64,000 nucleotides of DNA from Trachythela sp. YZ-2020 (GCA_016169945.1 JADLSH010000190.1:4278001-4342000), one strand, 5' to 3'. Positions 46,100 to 56,462 are shown, counted from the first letter of the stretch. Translations and numbers: made by a program. The notes: a model not told the origin generated them from the letters alone.

Positions 46100-46540
46100 T
46101 TATATGTAATGAGAAAAGAGAAGCAATTTTAACATATACTGAAATCTAAATACAGATGAAGAGTTACGTACATCGGGATTCAACGTATTAAAGAATTTAG
46201 GACCCTGATAATTGACCGAAAACTGACGAATATTTGTCCTACATTGGATGGCATAAAAAGTTCTAGCATTTCGTGTATTATAACTATGAATCTGACTAAC
46301 GTAAGAAAATAGACCTTCAAAACAATCAGGAAGTAATTTTTGTTGATATAGATACATAAATTTACCCAATTGAAGTAAATAGATATCCTCGAATTTCAGT
46401 ATTTTGTGTTTGTAAAAAATAGGAGTGGTATGAGCACCGAAAAATTGTTTGTCGACAATTCGTACTGCACGTTTTTGCAACAGGACAATACGATTAAGAT
46501 TACTTGAATATGTTGAACCCCAAACCGTAACACAATATTG
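46100..46540 (-). pseudogene. LINE ORF2 C-terminus (RT thumb remnant)
   Basis: The frame reads LLQKRAVRIVDKQFFGAHTT, TPIFYKHKILKFEDIYLLQL, then SYNTRNARTF and GPKFFNTLNPDVRNS to the stop. This is the conserved end of CR1/L2 reverse transcriptases, after the polymerase core. It is out of frame with the endonuclease part at 46,560-47,529, so it cannot be translated with it. Confidence 0.75.
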
Positions 46541-47529
46541 AAGATATGGATAAGCTCGTCACGGAACTTCAACACATTATCTTTGTTTTTATCCCGAAAG
46601 AAAATATATGAATTATCTTTTGGTTTATTAATTTGCTCTTGACTATAAAGTAGGCAAAAAATAGGTAGGTGATCAGAGATATCAGTAAAGAATAAACCAC
46701 TAAAAATGCAATTATCCACGTTATTAGTAAATATATTATCTATTAATGTGGCAGTGTAAGACGTAATTCTCGTGGGACGTGTAATTAATGGGAAAAACAT
46801 GTTGGAATACATAATATCCAAAAACTCATTAGTCAATTTGTGATTTTCACAATTCAACAAGTTTAAATTGAAATCACCCATTAGATAACTGATTTTATTT
46901 TCACGAGAAATTTTGGTTATTAAGGATTCCATATCTTGAATGAAATCATTAACATCGCTATTTGGTGGTCGATAAACCACACCAACAACAATATTTTTCC
47001 CATTTGATTTGGTAATTTCAATAAACAAAGACTCGGCACATCCCGTATTGTTAAAATTTAAATCATTACGTAATTTGTAATTTAAATCAACAGAAAAGTA
47101 CCATCCAACTCCCCCACCCGTTTTGTTATTGCGGGGATTATTGATAAAATTATAGCCAGGTATTCCAACATCATTTTCCAAATGCAAAAGCCAAGTTTCA
47201 GAAAGTCCAACAAAAGTGAAATTGTTGTCAATATTTCGTAAAAAGTTAGACAGATCATCAAAGTTCCGCGTCAAGCTTCGTATATTCAAATGAAAAAAAG
47301 ATAAATAATTAGAATTCCCTTCATGCGAACGCAATTTTTCATTAAATTTGTGCTCAGTATAGTAATCACAATTATCAACATCCGAATAAAAATTAGTATC
47401 AGGGTCTAAAAGACTAGTAATATGAATATTTATATCATTGCTTGGCGAAAAGGTTAACGGATTATAAATCAAATTAAATAGTCTGTTTTCATCAAAACTA
47501 ATGGGGCCATTTTGAAATTCAAAGATCAT
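46396..47529 (-). pseudogene. LINE ORF2: AP-like endonuclease, RT core deleted
   Basis: Endonuclease/exonuclease/phosphatase motifs are in order: FHLNIRSL (Asn), GLSETWLL (Glu), GVVYRPPNS, YLMGDFNLN (Asp/Asn), a LIDNIFTN block and TDISDHLPIF (Asp-His). This enzyme nicks target DNA for priming. After NKDNVLKFRDELIHIF the sequence jumps to the RT thumb in another frame (QHIQVILIVLSCC is the shifted reading), so fingers and palm with the catalytic Asp residues are missing. The frame is open about 20 codons upstream of the first ATG (NVLPFYNLDDDEF), so translation may start earlier. Mobility would need another copy's RT. Confidence 0.85.
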
Positions 47530-47649
47530 GTGGTTAAATTCATCATCGTCGAGATTGTAAAATGGTAATACGTTATTAAATGAATCGAATTAAATTAAAG
47601 AGATTACTTATCTGAGTAACACACAACATAATATCACACATGTCAATTC

Positions 47650-48549
47650 TCACACTCGAGACTTGAATTCCTCAAACTCTCCCATTGAAACAAATGAGTA
47701 AACTTGGGATGCCTGGCTGTTGTTCTTTCGCAGGAAAACTTTCCCATTACTTGTCCAGACAAACTTGTAATTGAAGTCACGTTTGAACGATTTCACTGCT
47801 CTAAGCAATAATCTTCCCCTTTGAGTTAGGCTCTCATTTAAATAGAGTTTTGACTCTTGATTTAAACCCAAGTCAAGTGACGAAATACTTCTTAGCCTTC
47901 TTTTCTGACTTAGCATTAGATTGCGAACATCACGTCGAGTAAACTTTACTATTATAGGAGGAATATACCCTTCTTTGGACGGCAACCGATGACTAATTGA
48001 GATGTCTGATTTTTCAATATTTATATCCAGAAGTTGGCCGATTTGTATAGTAATGTTATTTGTATTTTCATTGCTTGATACAGGCACACCATGTATTTCG
48101 AGCATATCTCTACGAATATACTCCTTTAGATGCTCCATGTCATAGTCATGAGCTGAAGTATTAGTCTCAAGCTTAGCAATTCTCTCCTTTAATTGTTCGT
48201 TCTGTGAGCGAAGGTCATGGTTCTCAGATTTAAGATTGACCACAGTATTGTTCAATTCATCAAACTTAGAGCTGATGAACTCTTGACTTGCCTTGATAGT
48301 GTCAAGATCTGATTTTGTTGCATCAGTAAATTTAGTGAAGAGATCGTTAATTATTTTTGTTTGTTGCTGTAAGCGTTGATCAAGAAGCGCTTCTATGCTA
48401 AGACGATTAGCACGTGTGGCTTGAGAATTAGACTTCTCTTCGCCTACTTCATTAGCAGTCATCTCTTCGTTAACAGTTTTTGCTTCAATCTTCTCTTCGG
48501 CTTTTCCATCAGCCTTCGTAGTAACATTAGATTTCTTTTTAGGTGGCAT
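47650..48549 (-). CDS. LINE ORF1 protein with coiled coil
   Basis: The protein has 299 residues and an intact frame. A basic start MPPKKKSN is followed by an acidic stretch, then a coiled coil at about 85-135 (FISSKFDELNNTVVNLKSEN, LKERIAKLE). An RRM-like region begins EYIRRDMLEIHGVP with IEKSDISISHRLPS, followed by a basic segment FTRRDVRNLMLSQKRRLRS and the C-terminal FVWTSNGKVFLRK. This is the layout of LINE ORF1 RNA chaperones. It lies 120 bp upstream of ORF2. A preserved ORF1 next to a deleted ORF2 suggests fairly recent insertion. Confidence 0.85.
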   Translation of the reverse strand: MPPKKKSNVTTKADGKAEEKIEAKTVNEEMTANEVGEEKSNSQATRANRLSIEALLDQRLQQQTKIINDLFTKFTDATKSDLDTIKASQEFISSKFDELNNTVVNLKSENHDLRSQNEQLKERIAKLETNTSAHDYDMEHLKEYIRRDMLEIHGVPVSSNENTNNITIQIGQLLDINIEKSDISISHRLPSKEGYIPPIIVKFTRRDVRNLMLSQKRRLRSISSLDLGLNQESKLYLNESLTQRGRLLLRAVKSFKRDFNYKFVWTSNGKVFLRKNNSQASQVYSFVSMGEFEEFKSRV

Positions 48550-48794
48550 TTTAAGTCAAAATTAGGCTTAAACTAACACAAATATAAATGAAATATACGG
48601 AGCTTCAGAATACACGTCCGACACGATTCATTACACATTAGGCCGCCATACTGAATGAGATTATACCTAGTTCTTTTGAGTTTCGAAAATCTTTCGTTGA
48701 TCTTTTTGGTTAGGAGCTCCAATGACGAGCACAGGTAGCCAGAGTAAAATCGTCTGACACTAACCGGGGTAAATAATGAAGATGTTCTATATCA

Positions 48795-49321
48795 AGAACA
48801 ATACAATAAATATTTATTTAAACTCGGAAAATGAGGCTTATTAGGCCTCTAGCAATAAGTTAGTACAATCGAGTAAATTTGTTAATATCTACTATTATAT
48901 AGAACAAGGTTAGCAAAAGGTTAGTACAAGATGTTAGTCTACAAATTAATAATTACAAGTTAAATATAGTAATGATGATAATACAAAATTGTCACTGTAG
49001 ATAATAATTATATAATGTACTATTATTGTTCTTGCATGCAAGTCCTGCTACATTCGCAATCGCCTTCGTTGAAATCAATTTTTCTTATGCCAGATTCAAA
49101 ATACTAAGAGAATTAGCAGTTCTGAGTTTATTTGTCAATGCATTCCAAGTCTTGGCATCGTAATATTGGAAGCTGTTGATGCCAAAATTAGTCGTTTCTT
49201 TTCTTGGAATTTGTAATTTAAGAGTTCCCCTTAGATTATAACTAGTATTTCCTATTTCTAGTATTTCTGCTATGAAACTCGGAGCTAATCCATTTACTGA
49301 TTTATAAATCATGATACACAT
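48795..49321 (-). pseudogene. 3' fragment of a second CR1/L2 LINE
   Basis: Reads CIMIYKSVNGLAPSFIAEIL, then YNLRGTLKLQIPRKETTNFG and FQYYDAKTWNALTNKLRTA, the standard C-terminal block of CR1/L2 ORF2, with about 280 bp of 3' untranslated sequence down to about 48,800. It is 5'-truncated, as LINE copies often are. It differs from the LINE at 45.8-48.6 kb, so it is a separate insertion. It ends about 35 bp from the FN3 donor at 49,358. Confidence 0.8.
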
Positions 49322-49358
49322 GTGTTGTAGTAGAACAATTGTAGTTCCAGTTACTAAC

Positions 49359-50111
49359 CTTGTTGGATGGTGGTGACATAAACCACAGCCTCAGGACCGA
49401 ACCCAGTATACGACTCGGCCTTCACACTCACGGTATATTCTGTTTGAGGCTTCAAGCCCGTCATTGTGTACAAAGTAGCATCACCAATATCTGTGCAGCT
49501 ATTATCCACGCTACCAGTAGCAATGGTGCCATTAATCATGCTGCCATTAACCAAGCTACTGTTGACCATAACCAGGCTACCATTAACAAGGCTACAGTTA
49601 ACCATAACTTCGGTACCATTAATCAAGCTACCATTCACCGTTACCAGACTACCATTAACAACGAACGTAACCAGGCAATTGTTAACCCCAACCATTGTAT
49701 CATTAACCATCATGGTACCATTAACCATAGCCAAGGTACCATTAGTTATGCTACCATTAACCAAGCTACCATTAACCATAACCATGGTATCATTAACCAT
49801 CATGGTACCCTTAGCGATGCTACCATTAACTGTGCTACCATTAACCATAACCAGGCTACCATTACCAATCAAGGTACCATTAGCAATGATACCATTAACC
49901 AAGCTACCATTAACCGTAACCAGGGTACCATTAACCAGGCTACCATTAACCATGGTACCATTAGCAACGCTACCAGATTCTCTTACACATACAGTGTAGT
50001 TCAAAGGGAGTTCATTCTCAGTGACAATGCCAGGGGGGCGTGACCATCTTATTGTGAACGAAGATGACGTCAGATCTACGGTGATGATTGAAGATGGTGG
50101 AGCAGGTGGAA
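49359..50111 (-). CDS. FN3-domain exon with sequon-rich inserted loop
   Basis: A 251-codon exon, about 150 codons longer than its FN3 sisters. The N-terminal FN3 part is VPPAPPSSIITVD, SFTIRWSRPPG, LPLNYTVCVRES; the C-terminal part is SCTDIGDATLYTMTGLKPQT, EYTVSVKAES, TGFGPEAVVYVTT. Between the two conserved cysteines (CVRE and NSC) lies an array of imperfect VNGSLVNGT-type repeats with 22 Asn-X-Ser/Thr sequons by my count, so the loop could carry dense N-glycans and be closed by the disulphide. The frame is open throughout, and splice signals (CCCATAG acceptor, GTTAGT donor) and phase 1-1 are normal. It joins in frame to ILEI copy 1 upstream and ILEI copy 2 downstream. Confidence 0.85.
49507..49975. 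repeat. Coding minisatellite (ACCATTAAC units)
   Basis: Imperfect 15-21 bp units such as GGTACCATTAACCATAACC and AAGCTACCATTAACC. All length changes appear to be multiples of three, because the minus frame stays open. The plus-strand frames are open as a side effect and are not genes. Confidence 0.85.
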
Positions 50112-50711
50112 CTATGGGACAATAATACAAATTAGATAAACCAAACTAACTGTATTGATACTAGATAGTTTTATTAGTTCCAAACTCTTCTCCCTAGAGG
50201 TTCAGTAAAGACCATCCATTACTGATCCAGTGTTCCTAGAGGAATTCGAAGTAACCTGAACTACACTATACTCTATCAGTTATCTGTGTTAACTCTTCTT
50301 CCTAACCGAAGCTACTAAAGGTCCAATAAGGACCATCTTGTTATGGTCTACTGTTACTAAAGCAGGAGATCTAAACTATAAGCTAGCTTTATTTTTACTG
50401 GAAAACACTATGAGTTCTAGGCAGTCTTCCCAAAGCTTTAGTAAGGACTATCCCTAGTTGATTCTATGTTACTACAGGAGGAAACCTAATCTACACTGGA
50501 CCAAACTCTATTAATTCTAAACTGTTCTCCACCAAGTTTCAGTAAGAGCCATCCCTTATTGATACAGCGTTCCTACAGCCTACAGAGAGAAACCTCAAAC
50601 GGGAGTGCATGGCCATAAAAAACTTGTGGTGTTTGGTAGAGTAGGTCAAATTGCAAACATTCTTCTCAACAACAGCCTTCAACAAACGCCTGTTCGGAGG
50701 CTACATCTCAC
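50112..50711. repeat. Intron with degenerate repeats of about 125 bp
   Basis: Around four diverged units containing TTCAGTAARGACCATCC and TTCCTACAG-like words between about 50,165 and 50,600. The rest is ordinary intron. Confidence 0.5.
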
Positions 50712-51038
50712 CTAACAGTTTCGGTATAACGTCCTCAATGACCGCGGGCGTATATCCAAGTTTCTTCATGACCGAGTTCCTCCAAGAGGGACTGGGTAAT
50801 AGTCCTTTGTATCCTAGCAACGTCCACGCGTCGCCCCACGCCAATTGATCAGATATATTGGAATAGCCGCTCAATGTTTGAAGTATAGGTATTGATGTTT
50901 GATAATACTTCCATCCAGACCGGTTTAAAATTACGAATACAAAGATTTCAGAAGGCAAGTTTTGTAGATACAACGGCATCTTAGTTAAAGCAGCCGAGTC
51001 CTCGTGTGTGTCGAAACGTTTTAGGGCGATTTTCTGGC
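50712..51038 (-). CDS. ILEI/FAM3-like domain, second half (copy 1)
   Basis: A 109-codon exon after ATTCTTTTTCAG: GQKIALKRFDTHEDSAALTK, with the canonical FDTH motif, then LPSEIFVFVILNRSGW, WGDAWTLLGYKGLLPSPSW and a C-terminal helix YTPAVIEDVIPKLLG. It ends before donor GTGAGA, phase 1-1. It pairs in frame with the 51,716 exon and is clearly homologous to, but diverged from, ILEI copy 2. It lies between the lectin-like domain and the sequon-rich FN3. Confidence 0.83.
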
Positions 51039-51715
51039 CTGAAAAAGAATTGAGACTGAGATTATTCAATTATTGCTTAAATTTCTAAAATAATTACTGA
51101 GTCAAGGAAGCATGTGGGTTAAATTCTTCAAAATAATGACGAGTTCTTATTGCCATTTGCAGGAAATGTGTGCTCTTTTCTTTCAACATGACCATGTTTA
51201 ACATGACCATGGTTAACATAGAGATAAGTAGATAACATGGTTAGGAAACTCGGCAAATTACAAAGCAGCTAACAATTGAATGGGATTTATGTTGAACGGT
51301 ACCTGACCGTGAACAAATCTTTTGTTTTACATTCATTAATATTTCAGAAACACGGTTGGAGATTAAGCCCAAACATTTCTATTGGTCGATTCATAAAACA
51401 ACAATATATTCACTAACCGTGACCGTGCACAAATGCAAACAAAAACATAGAACAAATGCGCAAGCCGAGTTTCCTAACCATGTCATCTCTACATATGAAC
51501 TATGACATGACGTCATAGCGTGTGCTATAACGCCAAATCGTGCGAGACGATGTTACAACCACTGATCTGAGAGGTTACAACTCACTATTTGGCAGCCATA
51601 AAGTTGATATGACGATTTCACCGTTTGCTGTTAGCGAATCAAAAGTCTTAAATTCTTCTAAAAAAACTTTCTCTAGAACCTCATTAACAATAAAGATGGG
51701 AAAAGATGATCATAC
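51039..51715. other. Intron between halves of ILEI copy 1
   Basis: No gene. Contains the repeated words CATGACCATGTTTAACATGA near 51,187-51,235. Confidence 0.5.
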
Positions 51716-51865
51716 CTGTTTTCATATCAAAGGAGATAACAAAATGTCCCCAATTGACAAATTTTTCATCGTACGTGTCATCAACAATTATCTGACTAAG
51801 TTTACCGTGGTCCGTATAATTTTTCGCACCGTACGATATGGCCTTCACACTGAACACATTATGGC
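51716..51865 (-). CDS. ILEI/FAM3-like domain, first half (copy 1)
   Basis: A 50-codon exon after CTACATTTTCAG: HNVFSVKAISYGAKNYTDHG, then IIVDDTYDEKFVNWGHFVIS and FDMKTG before donor GTATGA. Its first codon is completed by the last base of the fucolectin exon (52,785), giving a continuous VYGYQRH reading, which is good evidence that the lectin and ILEI domains are in one protein. Confidence 0.8.
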
Positions 51866-51974
51866 CTGAAAATGTAGGAATGTATATTGAATGGTGCAAT
51901 AAGATAAATTGTGGATGGAATTTACTTGGTTAAGGTTACTTGTAAAGATCTTCGGCTTTGTTCATGGACTTGAT

Positions 51975-52715
51975 CAAAACTTTAACCATTCCTACGGACT
52001 TGATCAAAACTTCATCCAAGCATAGGACTACCTTTATCAAAACTTCATCCAGTCCTAGGACTTGACCAAACTTCATTCAGTCCTAGGACTTGATCAAACT
52101 TCATTCAATCTTAGGACTTGATCAAACTTCATTCAGTCCTAGGACTTGATCAAACTTCTTTCAGTCCTAGGACTTGATCAAACTTTATCAGTTCAGTCCT
52201 AGGACTTGATCAAAACTTCATCCACTCCTAGGGCTTGATCAAACTTCATTCAGTCCTAGGACTTGATCAAACTTCATTCAGTCCTAGGACTTGATCAAAC
52301 TTCATTCAGTCCTAGGACTTGATCAAACTTCATTCAGTCCTAGGACTTGATCAAACTTCATTCAGTCCTAAGACTTGATCAAACTTCATTCAGTCCTAGG
52401 ACTTGATCAAACTTCATTCAGTCCTAGGACTTGATCAAACTTCATTCAGTCCTAGGACTTGATCAAACTTCATTCAGTCCTAGGGCTTGATCAAACTTCA
52501 TTCAGTCCTAGGACTTGATCAAACTTCATCCAGTTTTAGGACTTGATCAAACTTCATTCAGTCCTAAGACTTAATCAAAACTTATGTAGTCCTGGGACTT
52601 GATCAAACATCATCCAGTCCTAGGACTTGATTATAACTTTATCCAGTCCTAAGACTTGATCAAAACTTCATCCAGTCTTAGGACTTGATCAAAATTTTAG
52701 CTAGTCCTAGAAGGG
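51975..52715. repeat. 28 bp minisatellite, array 1 (CCTAGGACTTGATCAAAC)
   Basis: About 25 units of AGTCCTAGGACTTGATCAAA plus CTTCATTC, most homogeneous in the middle. Each unit holds the palindromes CCTAGG and TTGATCAA. It lies in the intron between the fucolectin and ILEI exons. The same unit forms array 2 at 63,115-63,703. Confidence 0.92.
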
Positions 52716-52784
52716 ACTATACCAAACAACTTGACCATGTTTCCACTATCCTACCCGTCATTTTCAATAGCGCTTATAACTTAC

Positions 52785-53077
52785 GTTGATATCCATAAAC
52801 TTCCACTTCACAGAAGTTTAAAGTTCCTCCAGCTTCAATGATAGATACAGTCACATACTGTCCCAACAAAGGCGGTATACATTTCACAGTAACTGTCTGA
52901 CCAGCACCGACATTATTGGTATACGTTGGTCCACACTGAGGATTGCGTTTACCTCCGTCTGTTAAATTCACTCCGACACGAATGTCGAAGTTTGCGAGGT
53001 TTTCCCAACAACAATCAGCGCGGTTTGTGATCCGTACGCTCGTCACAAACAGTTCTTGTTCAACATCAACAGCCCAC
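52785..53077 (-). CDS. Fucolectin-like (F5/8C-related) lectin domain, C-terminal part
   Basis: A 293 bp exon after AATACAATCTAG: WAVDVEQELFVTSVRITNRA, DCCWENLANFDIRVGVN, CGPTYTNNVGAGQTVTV, GQYVTVSIIEAGGTLNFCEV, EVYGYQ. The RITNRxDCC, NFDIRVG and CEVEVYG signatures are those of the fucolectin/tachylectin-4 family of calcium-dependent fucose-binding domains. The first part of the domain (the A-x-DG and CTHT region, usually on the previous exon) was not found upstream. It ends with phase 1 and joins ILEI copy 1. It is likely the outermost, sugar-binding part of the protein. Confidence 0.82.
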
Positions 53078-53195
53078 CTAGATTGTATTTGGAAATGTTA
53101 AAACAAGTTATCAGTAAGGAACTGCTCATTATTTATTTCTAAGGTTAATATACTAAAGAGAAACTAAAAACAGTGTCAATGTAAGATGTGAATTT

Positions 53196-53330
53196 AAGCT
53201 CCGGTCAAACAAGGATGAAAGTTGATGAGATTTGCAAGTGAGAGTTTGCGCGAGAGTTTGTTCAACTCTCATGCCCCGGTCAAATGAGAATAAGAGTTAT
53301 TTGAGAGTCGCGACAGACTGATAATTTAGC
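53196..53330. mobile_element. gagagtt-type MITE, short copy 4
   Basis: CTCCGGTCAAACAAGGATGA, GTTGATGAGA and GCCCCGGTCAAATGAG mark a truncated member. It lies where the missing first fucolectin exon would be expected. Confidence 0.55.
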
Positions 53331-53441
53331 GCGCGAACGGTGCCCTGAGAATAATTATTTTCTTGTTATAGACACAATCCTAACGTGTTATTTTGTTAAG
53401 ATTAATAAATTATTGGTTAACAATTTACTTTCAATACATAC

Positions 53442-53564
53442 TGTCACATCTCTTTTCAGTCTTTTTAATTCTTGTTCAACTTCTTCCAGCCTGTCGGACA
53501 TTTCATCCAACTTGCGTTTGGACGGTCTTGACGGGAACACTGTGTCACCAACATAACCTACCAT
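53442..53564 (-). CDS. Possible coiled-coil exon upstream of the lectin exon
   Basis: A 41-codon segment between a good acceptor (GCTATTTTTAG) and donor (GTATGT), reading VGYVGDTVFPSRPSKRKLDE then RLEEVEQELKRLKRDVT, a short charged coiled coil. Its phase (0-0) does not fit the fucolectin exon, which needs two bases from the preceding exon. It may belong to the same gene with an unseen exon between, or to another transcript. Confidence 0.35.
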
Positions 53565-53728
53565 CTAAAAATAGCACATATATTGGTATTTCCTAATATT
53601 GTCCAATATAGCAAGAAACAAATGAAAGTCGCATCAGGCAATATTGCTGTTTAATGGGTTTAAGTATGAATGTATAACTGATAAACTAAAACTAAGAGTG
53701 TAAAGTATGTAAATATTTACACGAGTAT

Positions 53729-53800
53729 ACCGTAATCTCTCTAATAAGCCCCCTGGGGAGCTGATTATAGGGGGGGCGTATTTGATAAAGGGGTGCCGTA
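53729..53800. repeat. ACCGTAATCTCTCTAATAAGC repeat end
   Basis: ATACCGTAATCTCTCTAATA followed by AGCCCCCTGGGG. It is the inverted counterpart of 56,785-56,808; the two bracket the DUF3504 pseudogene. Confidence 0.6.
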
Positions 53801-54093
53801 AAATGATTTCAAACACTCATTAATAATTCATAAGGAAATGAACCAATCACATCGAGAAAATAGGTCACATGCTTACATCTTTAAAACCGGTAATACACCA
53901 TCAACCTCATTAGTATTCTTTATATAAAAAAACTCACCCTTATTAGTATTCTTTATATACAGAATATTAATAAGGGTGAGCATTTTTATATAAAGAATAC
54001 TAATGAGGCTAAGGAAAACAGTCTAATATGAACAAAACATTTTATTAGGAAAAATTGAATAACACAACAGCCTTTACTGAACTCAACTCTACT

Positions 54094-55351
54094 TTACTTG
54101 CTAACAAAATTAATAGTACAATTGTTGAACACAGATCTTGTAAACGATTCGCTGACCGTATTACAATCACCACCCATTGGGCGATCGCCAGGAATTGGAA
54201 TGTTACACAGTATATCATCTGGAATATCAAAGTCAAAATCATCCAAAAGAAAATCTGATTCTTTCGCATCCTCACTAGGCATTTCGTTCACATGTAATCC
54301 TGCCGGAGGTCCAAGAATATCTTCTACTTTACGCTGCTGTTCTAAACTAACCTTCTCGTACTTAAAGATTGCGTTTGAGCGATGACCAGTTCGTTATCGA
54401 ATTGTGAGATGTTTTCCTCGTAAGCCCGGCACTTTGCATAACTCGTCAGGCAAAATTTTATTTAAGGAGTTAATACCAACAGGGGCATATTCATAACAAA
54501 ATTTAGCACTATCTCGATTAGGCCGAAAGTAAAATGCATCAATTTTCTCGGATAAAGGTTTAATACATTCCAGATATTTTTCGTAGCGACGGACTAGACA
54601 TGGGAAATGCTTCGCCTTTTCCGATGGGCAACAAATATAATTAACCACGCGAGGAGTGTACTTTAATTTTTTTGTAAACCACCTTGGTACGTTTTTGAAC
54701 TGCTCTCGTCAAAGGTTATCGAGGTCGAATCAACTCTAAAATTACTGTACCTGAGATCCCGATGCTCTTTAGATCTAATCCCAAAAAGTTTTCCGTTATA
54801 AAAATAAATCGTATGCATCAATACTTTGGCATTTTTACATCCTAAAAAGCCTTTGTCCCACAACATTCGTTCTTCGTCCTCTGTGATTCCTACTCTCTCA
54901 CCTCTCTTACACTTATTGGCAATCCTCTCATAATTCGCTTGTCTCATTTCAGCATCCAAGGCCCTTCTAAACGTAGCAAATCTAAAAAAATATATTAAAG
55001 AAATGTTAGCTCAATTTTGTATTGAACGCAATCAATTACATTAATCACTTTATACCTCTTGTCTTTCTTGTCCAAGATCGCAATTGCACTAACTCCATGA
55101 TTGCAGTCGCATAAATGGCGTTGAATCCCACAACAAATACTATAGAGCGTTTTAGGAGGATAACATTCTCCGTCCTCTTTACACACTTCCATAACAAACT
55201 TCGTTAACCAGAAATTGAGTGTCTCTGCCGACATGCTACACAAGTTGACATCCAAGTCTTGAATTACTGAAGTATCAACAGCTGAATTGCTTTGTTCGTT
55301 TGAAGCTTTCTTATTTAACCTTGTTGCCTGCCACTCCGAGAAGATCCTCAT
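54094..55351 (-). pseudogene. DUF3504 (Crypton-derived, ZMYM/QRICH1-like) gene, decayed
   Basis: Minus-strand blocks in order: MRIFSEWQATRL, SAETLNFWLTKFVMEVCKED, YPPKTLYSICCGIQRHL (55,351-55,056); donor GTATAA; the next exon from 54,981 in the right phase with FATFRRALDAEMRQ, EDEERMLWDKGFLGCK, KLFGIRSKEHRDLR; then RVVNYICCPSEKAKHF, YEKYLECIKPLS, LNKILPDELCKVPGLRGKH. These are DUF3504 signatures, a domain descended from Crypton tyrosine recombinases. A missing base in a seven-T run (54,667-54,673) breaks the frame. Near 54,390 the segment with the recombinase His/Arg motifs is deleted with a stop. The acidic C-terminal tail remains. It is unlikely to be functional. Confidence 0.78.
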
Positions 55352-56078
55352 AGAGTTAATGTCCTTTTATTTAAATTTATTTTATAACTATAAGGTAGTT
55401 AGAACACATGATTTCTAGATTGCACACCAAAATTGTGGCTTTCTATGAAATATTAACCAAAACAGCATTCTCCTCTTCGCCACTTTTAGGCTTCCTAAAC
55501 GTTCGCGTCGACGCCATACCAGAGACCTTACGATTTCAAGACGGCAACGTGGCGACGACGGCTATAAGTACAATGAAATTTATAGTATTTTACAATAGAA
55601 ATGAATAATTAAAATCCCACGGGAGTTTTAGACGTCATCCTCGCTCTGTTTACAACGGTAAACTACAGAGTTTACGTCTTGTGTTCAACGTCTGCGTTTC
55701 AAGCCGCGAGAAGTGGTACTCAGCAAATTGGCTCAGTACTGAAGTAGAAATCTTCTAAACCAAAAAGCCCTTATCTCAACTTCCACAAACTGAAGTGAAT
55801 TCATACGATTGATAATACACGACAAGTTTTATTTGATTTATTTGAAGCAGTTTCTTTTGGCCGTCGTCGTTCGTGTTGCCATCCTACATCGTAAGGTCTC
55901 TACCATACGCTAACAACGCCCGATAATCGTAATCCCACCTACTGCCTTGAATAAACGTTTAACGCATGCTCCACTTAGTTCTGCCTGATCGCTCGTGAAA
56001 CAAACAAATGCGCTTACGATACCGATTATACCCAAACAACAAGCAAATTCTCCTTACATAACACAATACATGTATATA
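55352..56078. other. Non-coding DNA with inverted repeat
   Basis: 55,517-55,565 (AGAGACCTTACGATTTCAAG) and 55,853-55,912 are imperfect inverted copies with GACGACGG/CCGTCGTC words. No gene recognised. Confidence 0.45.
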
Positions 56079-56429
56079 CAGGGTTCGTGCAAGTTCCCAA
56101 TAAGACGATTTAAGGACTTTTATTGTCTTGCAAACAAAACACAATCCAAATATAAGTGGACTCAGATAAAATGACGACGGCTGAACGATAACCATAGTAA
56201 AATAATGGAAGACAAGCGACTTTCTTACAGTATTTGCTGGATAAAATTATGAAAATGTTCTCATTAGATAATTATGTTCTATTTCGAATTAACATTATGT
56301 GTGATTTTCAAGCACTTTTCAAGCACTTTTCAAAAATTTTGTATTTTCAAGCACTTTTCAAGTGCCCTTGACATTGATTTTTTCAATTCAAGCACTTTTC
56401 AAGGAGTTTAAGGACCTGCACGAATCCTG
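56079..56429. mobile_element. hAT-like MITE (CAGGGTTCGTGCAAG)
   Basis: Ends CAGGGTTCGTGCAAGTTC and GGACCTGCACGAATCCTG are imperfect inverted repeats. The right part is filled with TCAAGCACTTTTCAAG tandem words. No 8 bp flanking duplication is preserved. Confidence 0.6.
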
Positions 56430-56462
56430 TTGAAGCCGTATCAAAACACTTGTGTTTTTGTG

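Larger units (their letters stand above)
45815..48600 (-). mobile_element. CR1/L2-type LINE with internal deletion
   Basis: Two ORFs in LINE order on the minus strand, a 3' end with four to five ATTC units (45,817-45,842), and no LTRs. ORF1 is intact, ORF2 keeps the endonuclease and the extreme C-terminus, and the reverse-transcriptase catalytic region is deleted near 46,555. It sits in the intron between the sequon-rich FN3 exon and ILEI copy 2, in the same orientation as the host gene. No target duplication was resolved. Confidence 0.82.

Noticed and set aside
49360..50043. Long plus-strand ORFs (227 and 177 codons) opposite the FN3 exon
   Set aside because: They are antisense readings of the ACCATTAAC minisatellite. 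The minus frame has FN3 motifs on both sides and correct splice signals.
51975..52715. CRISPR-like array of 28 bp units
   Set aside because: Units are directly adjacent with no unique spacers, in a eukaryotic intron; this is a minisatellite.
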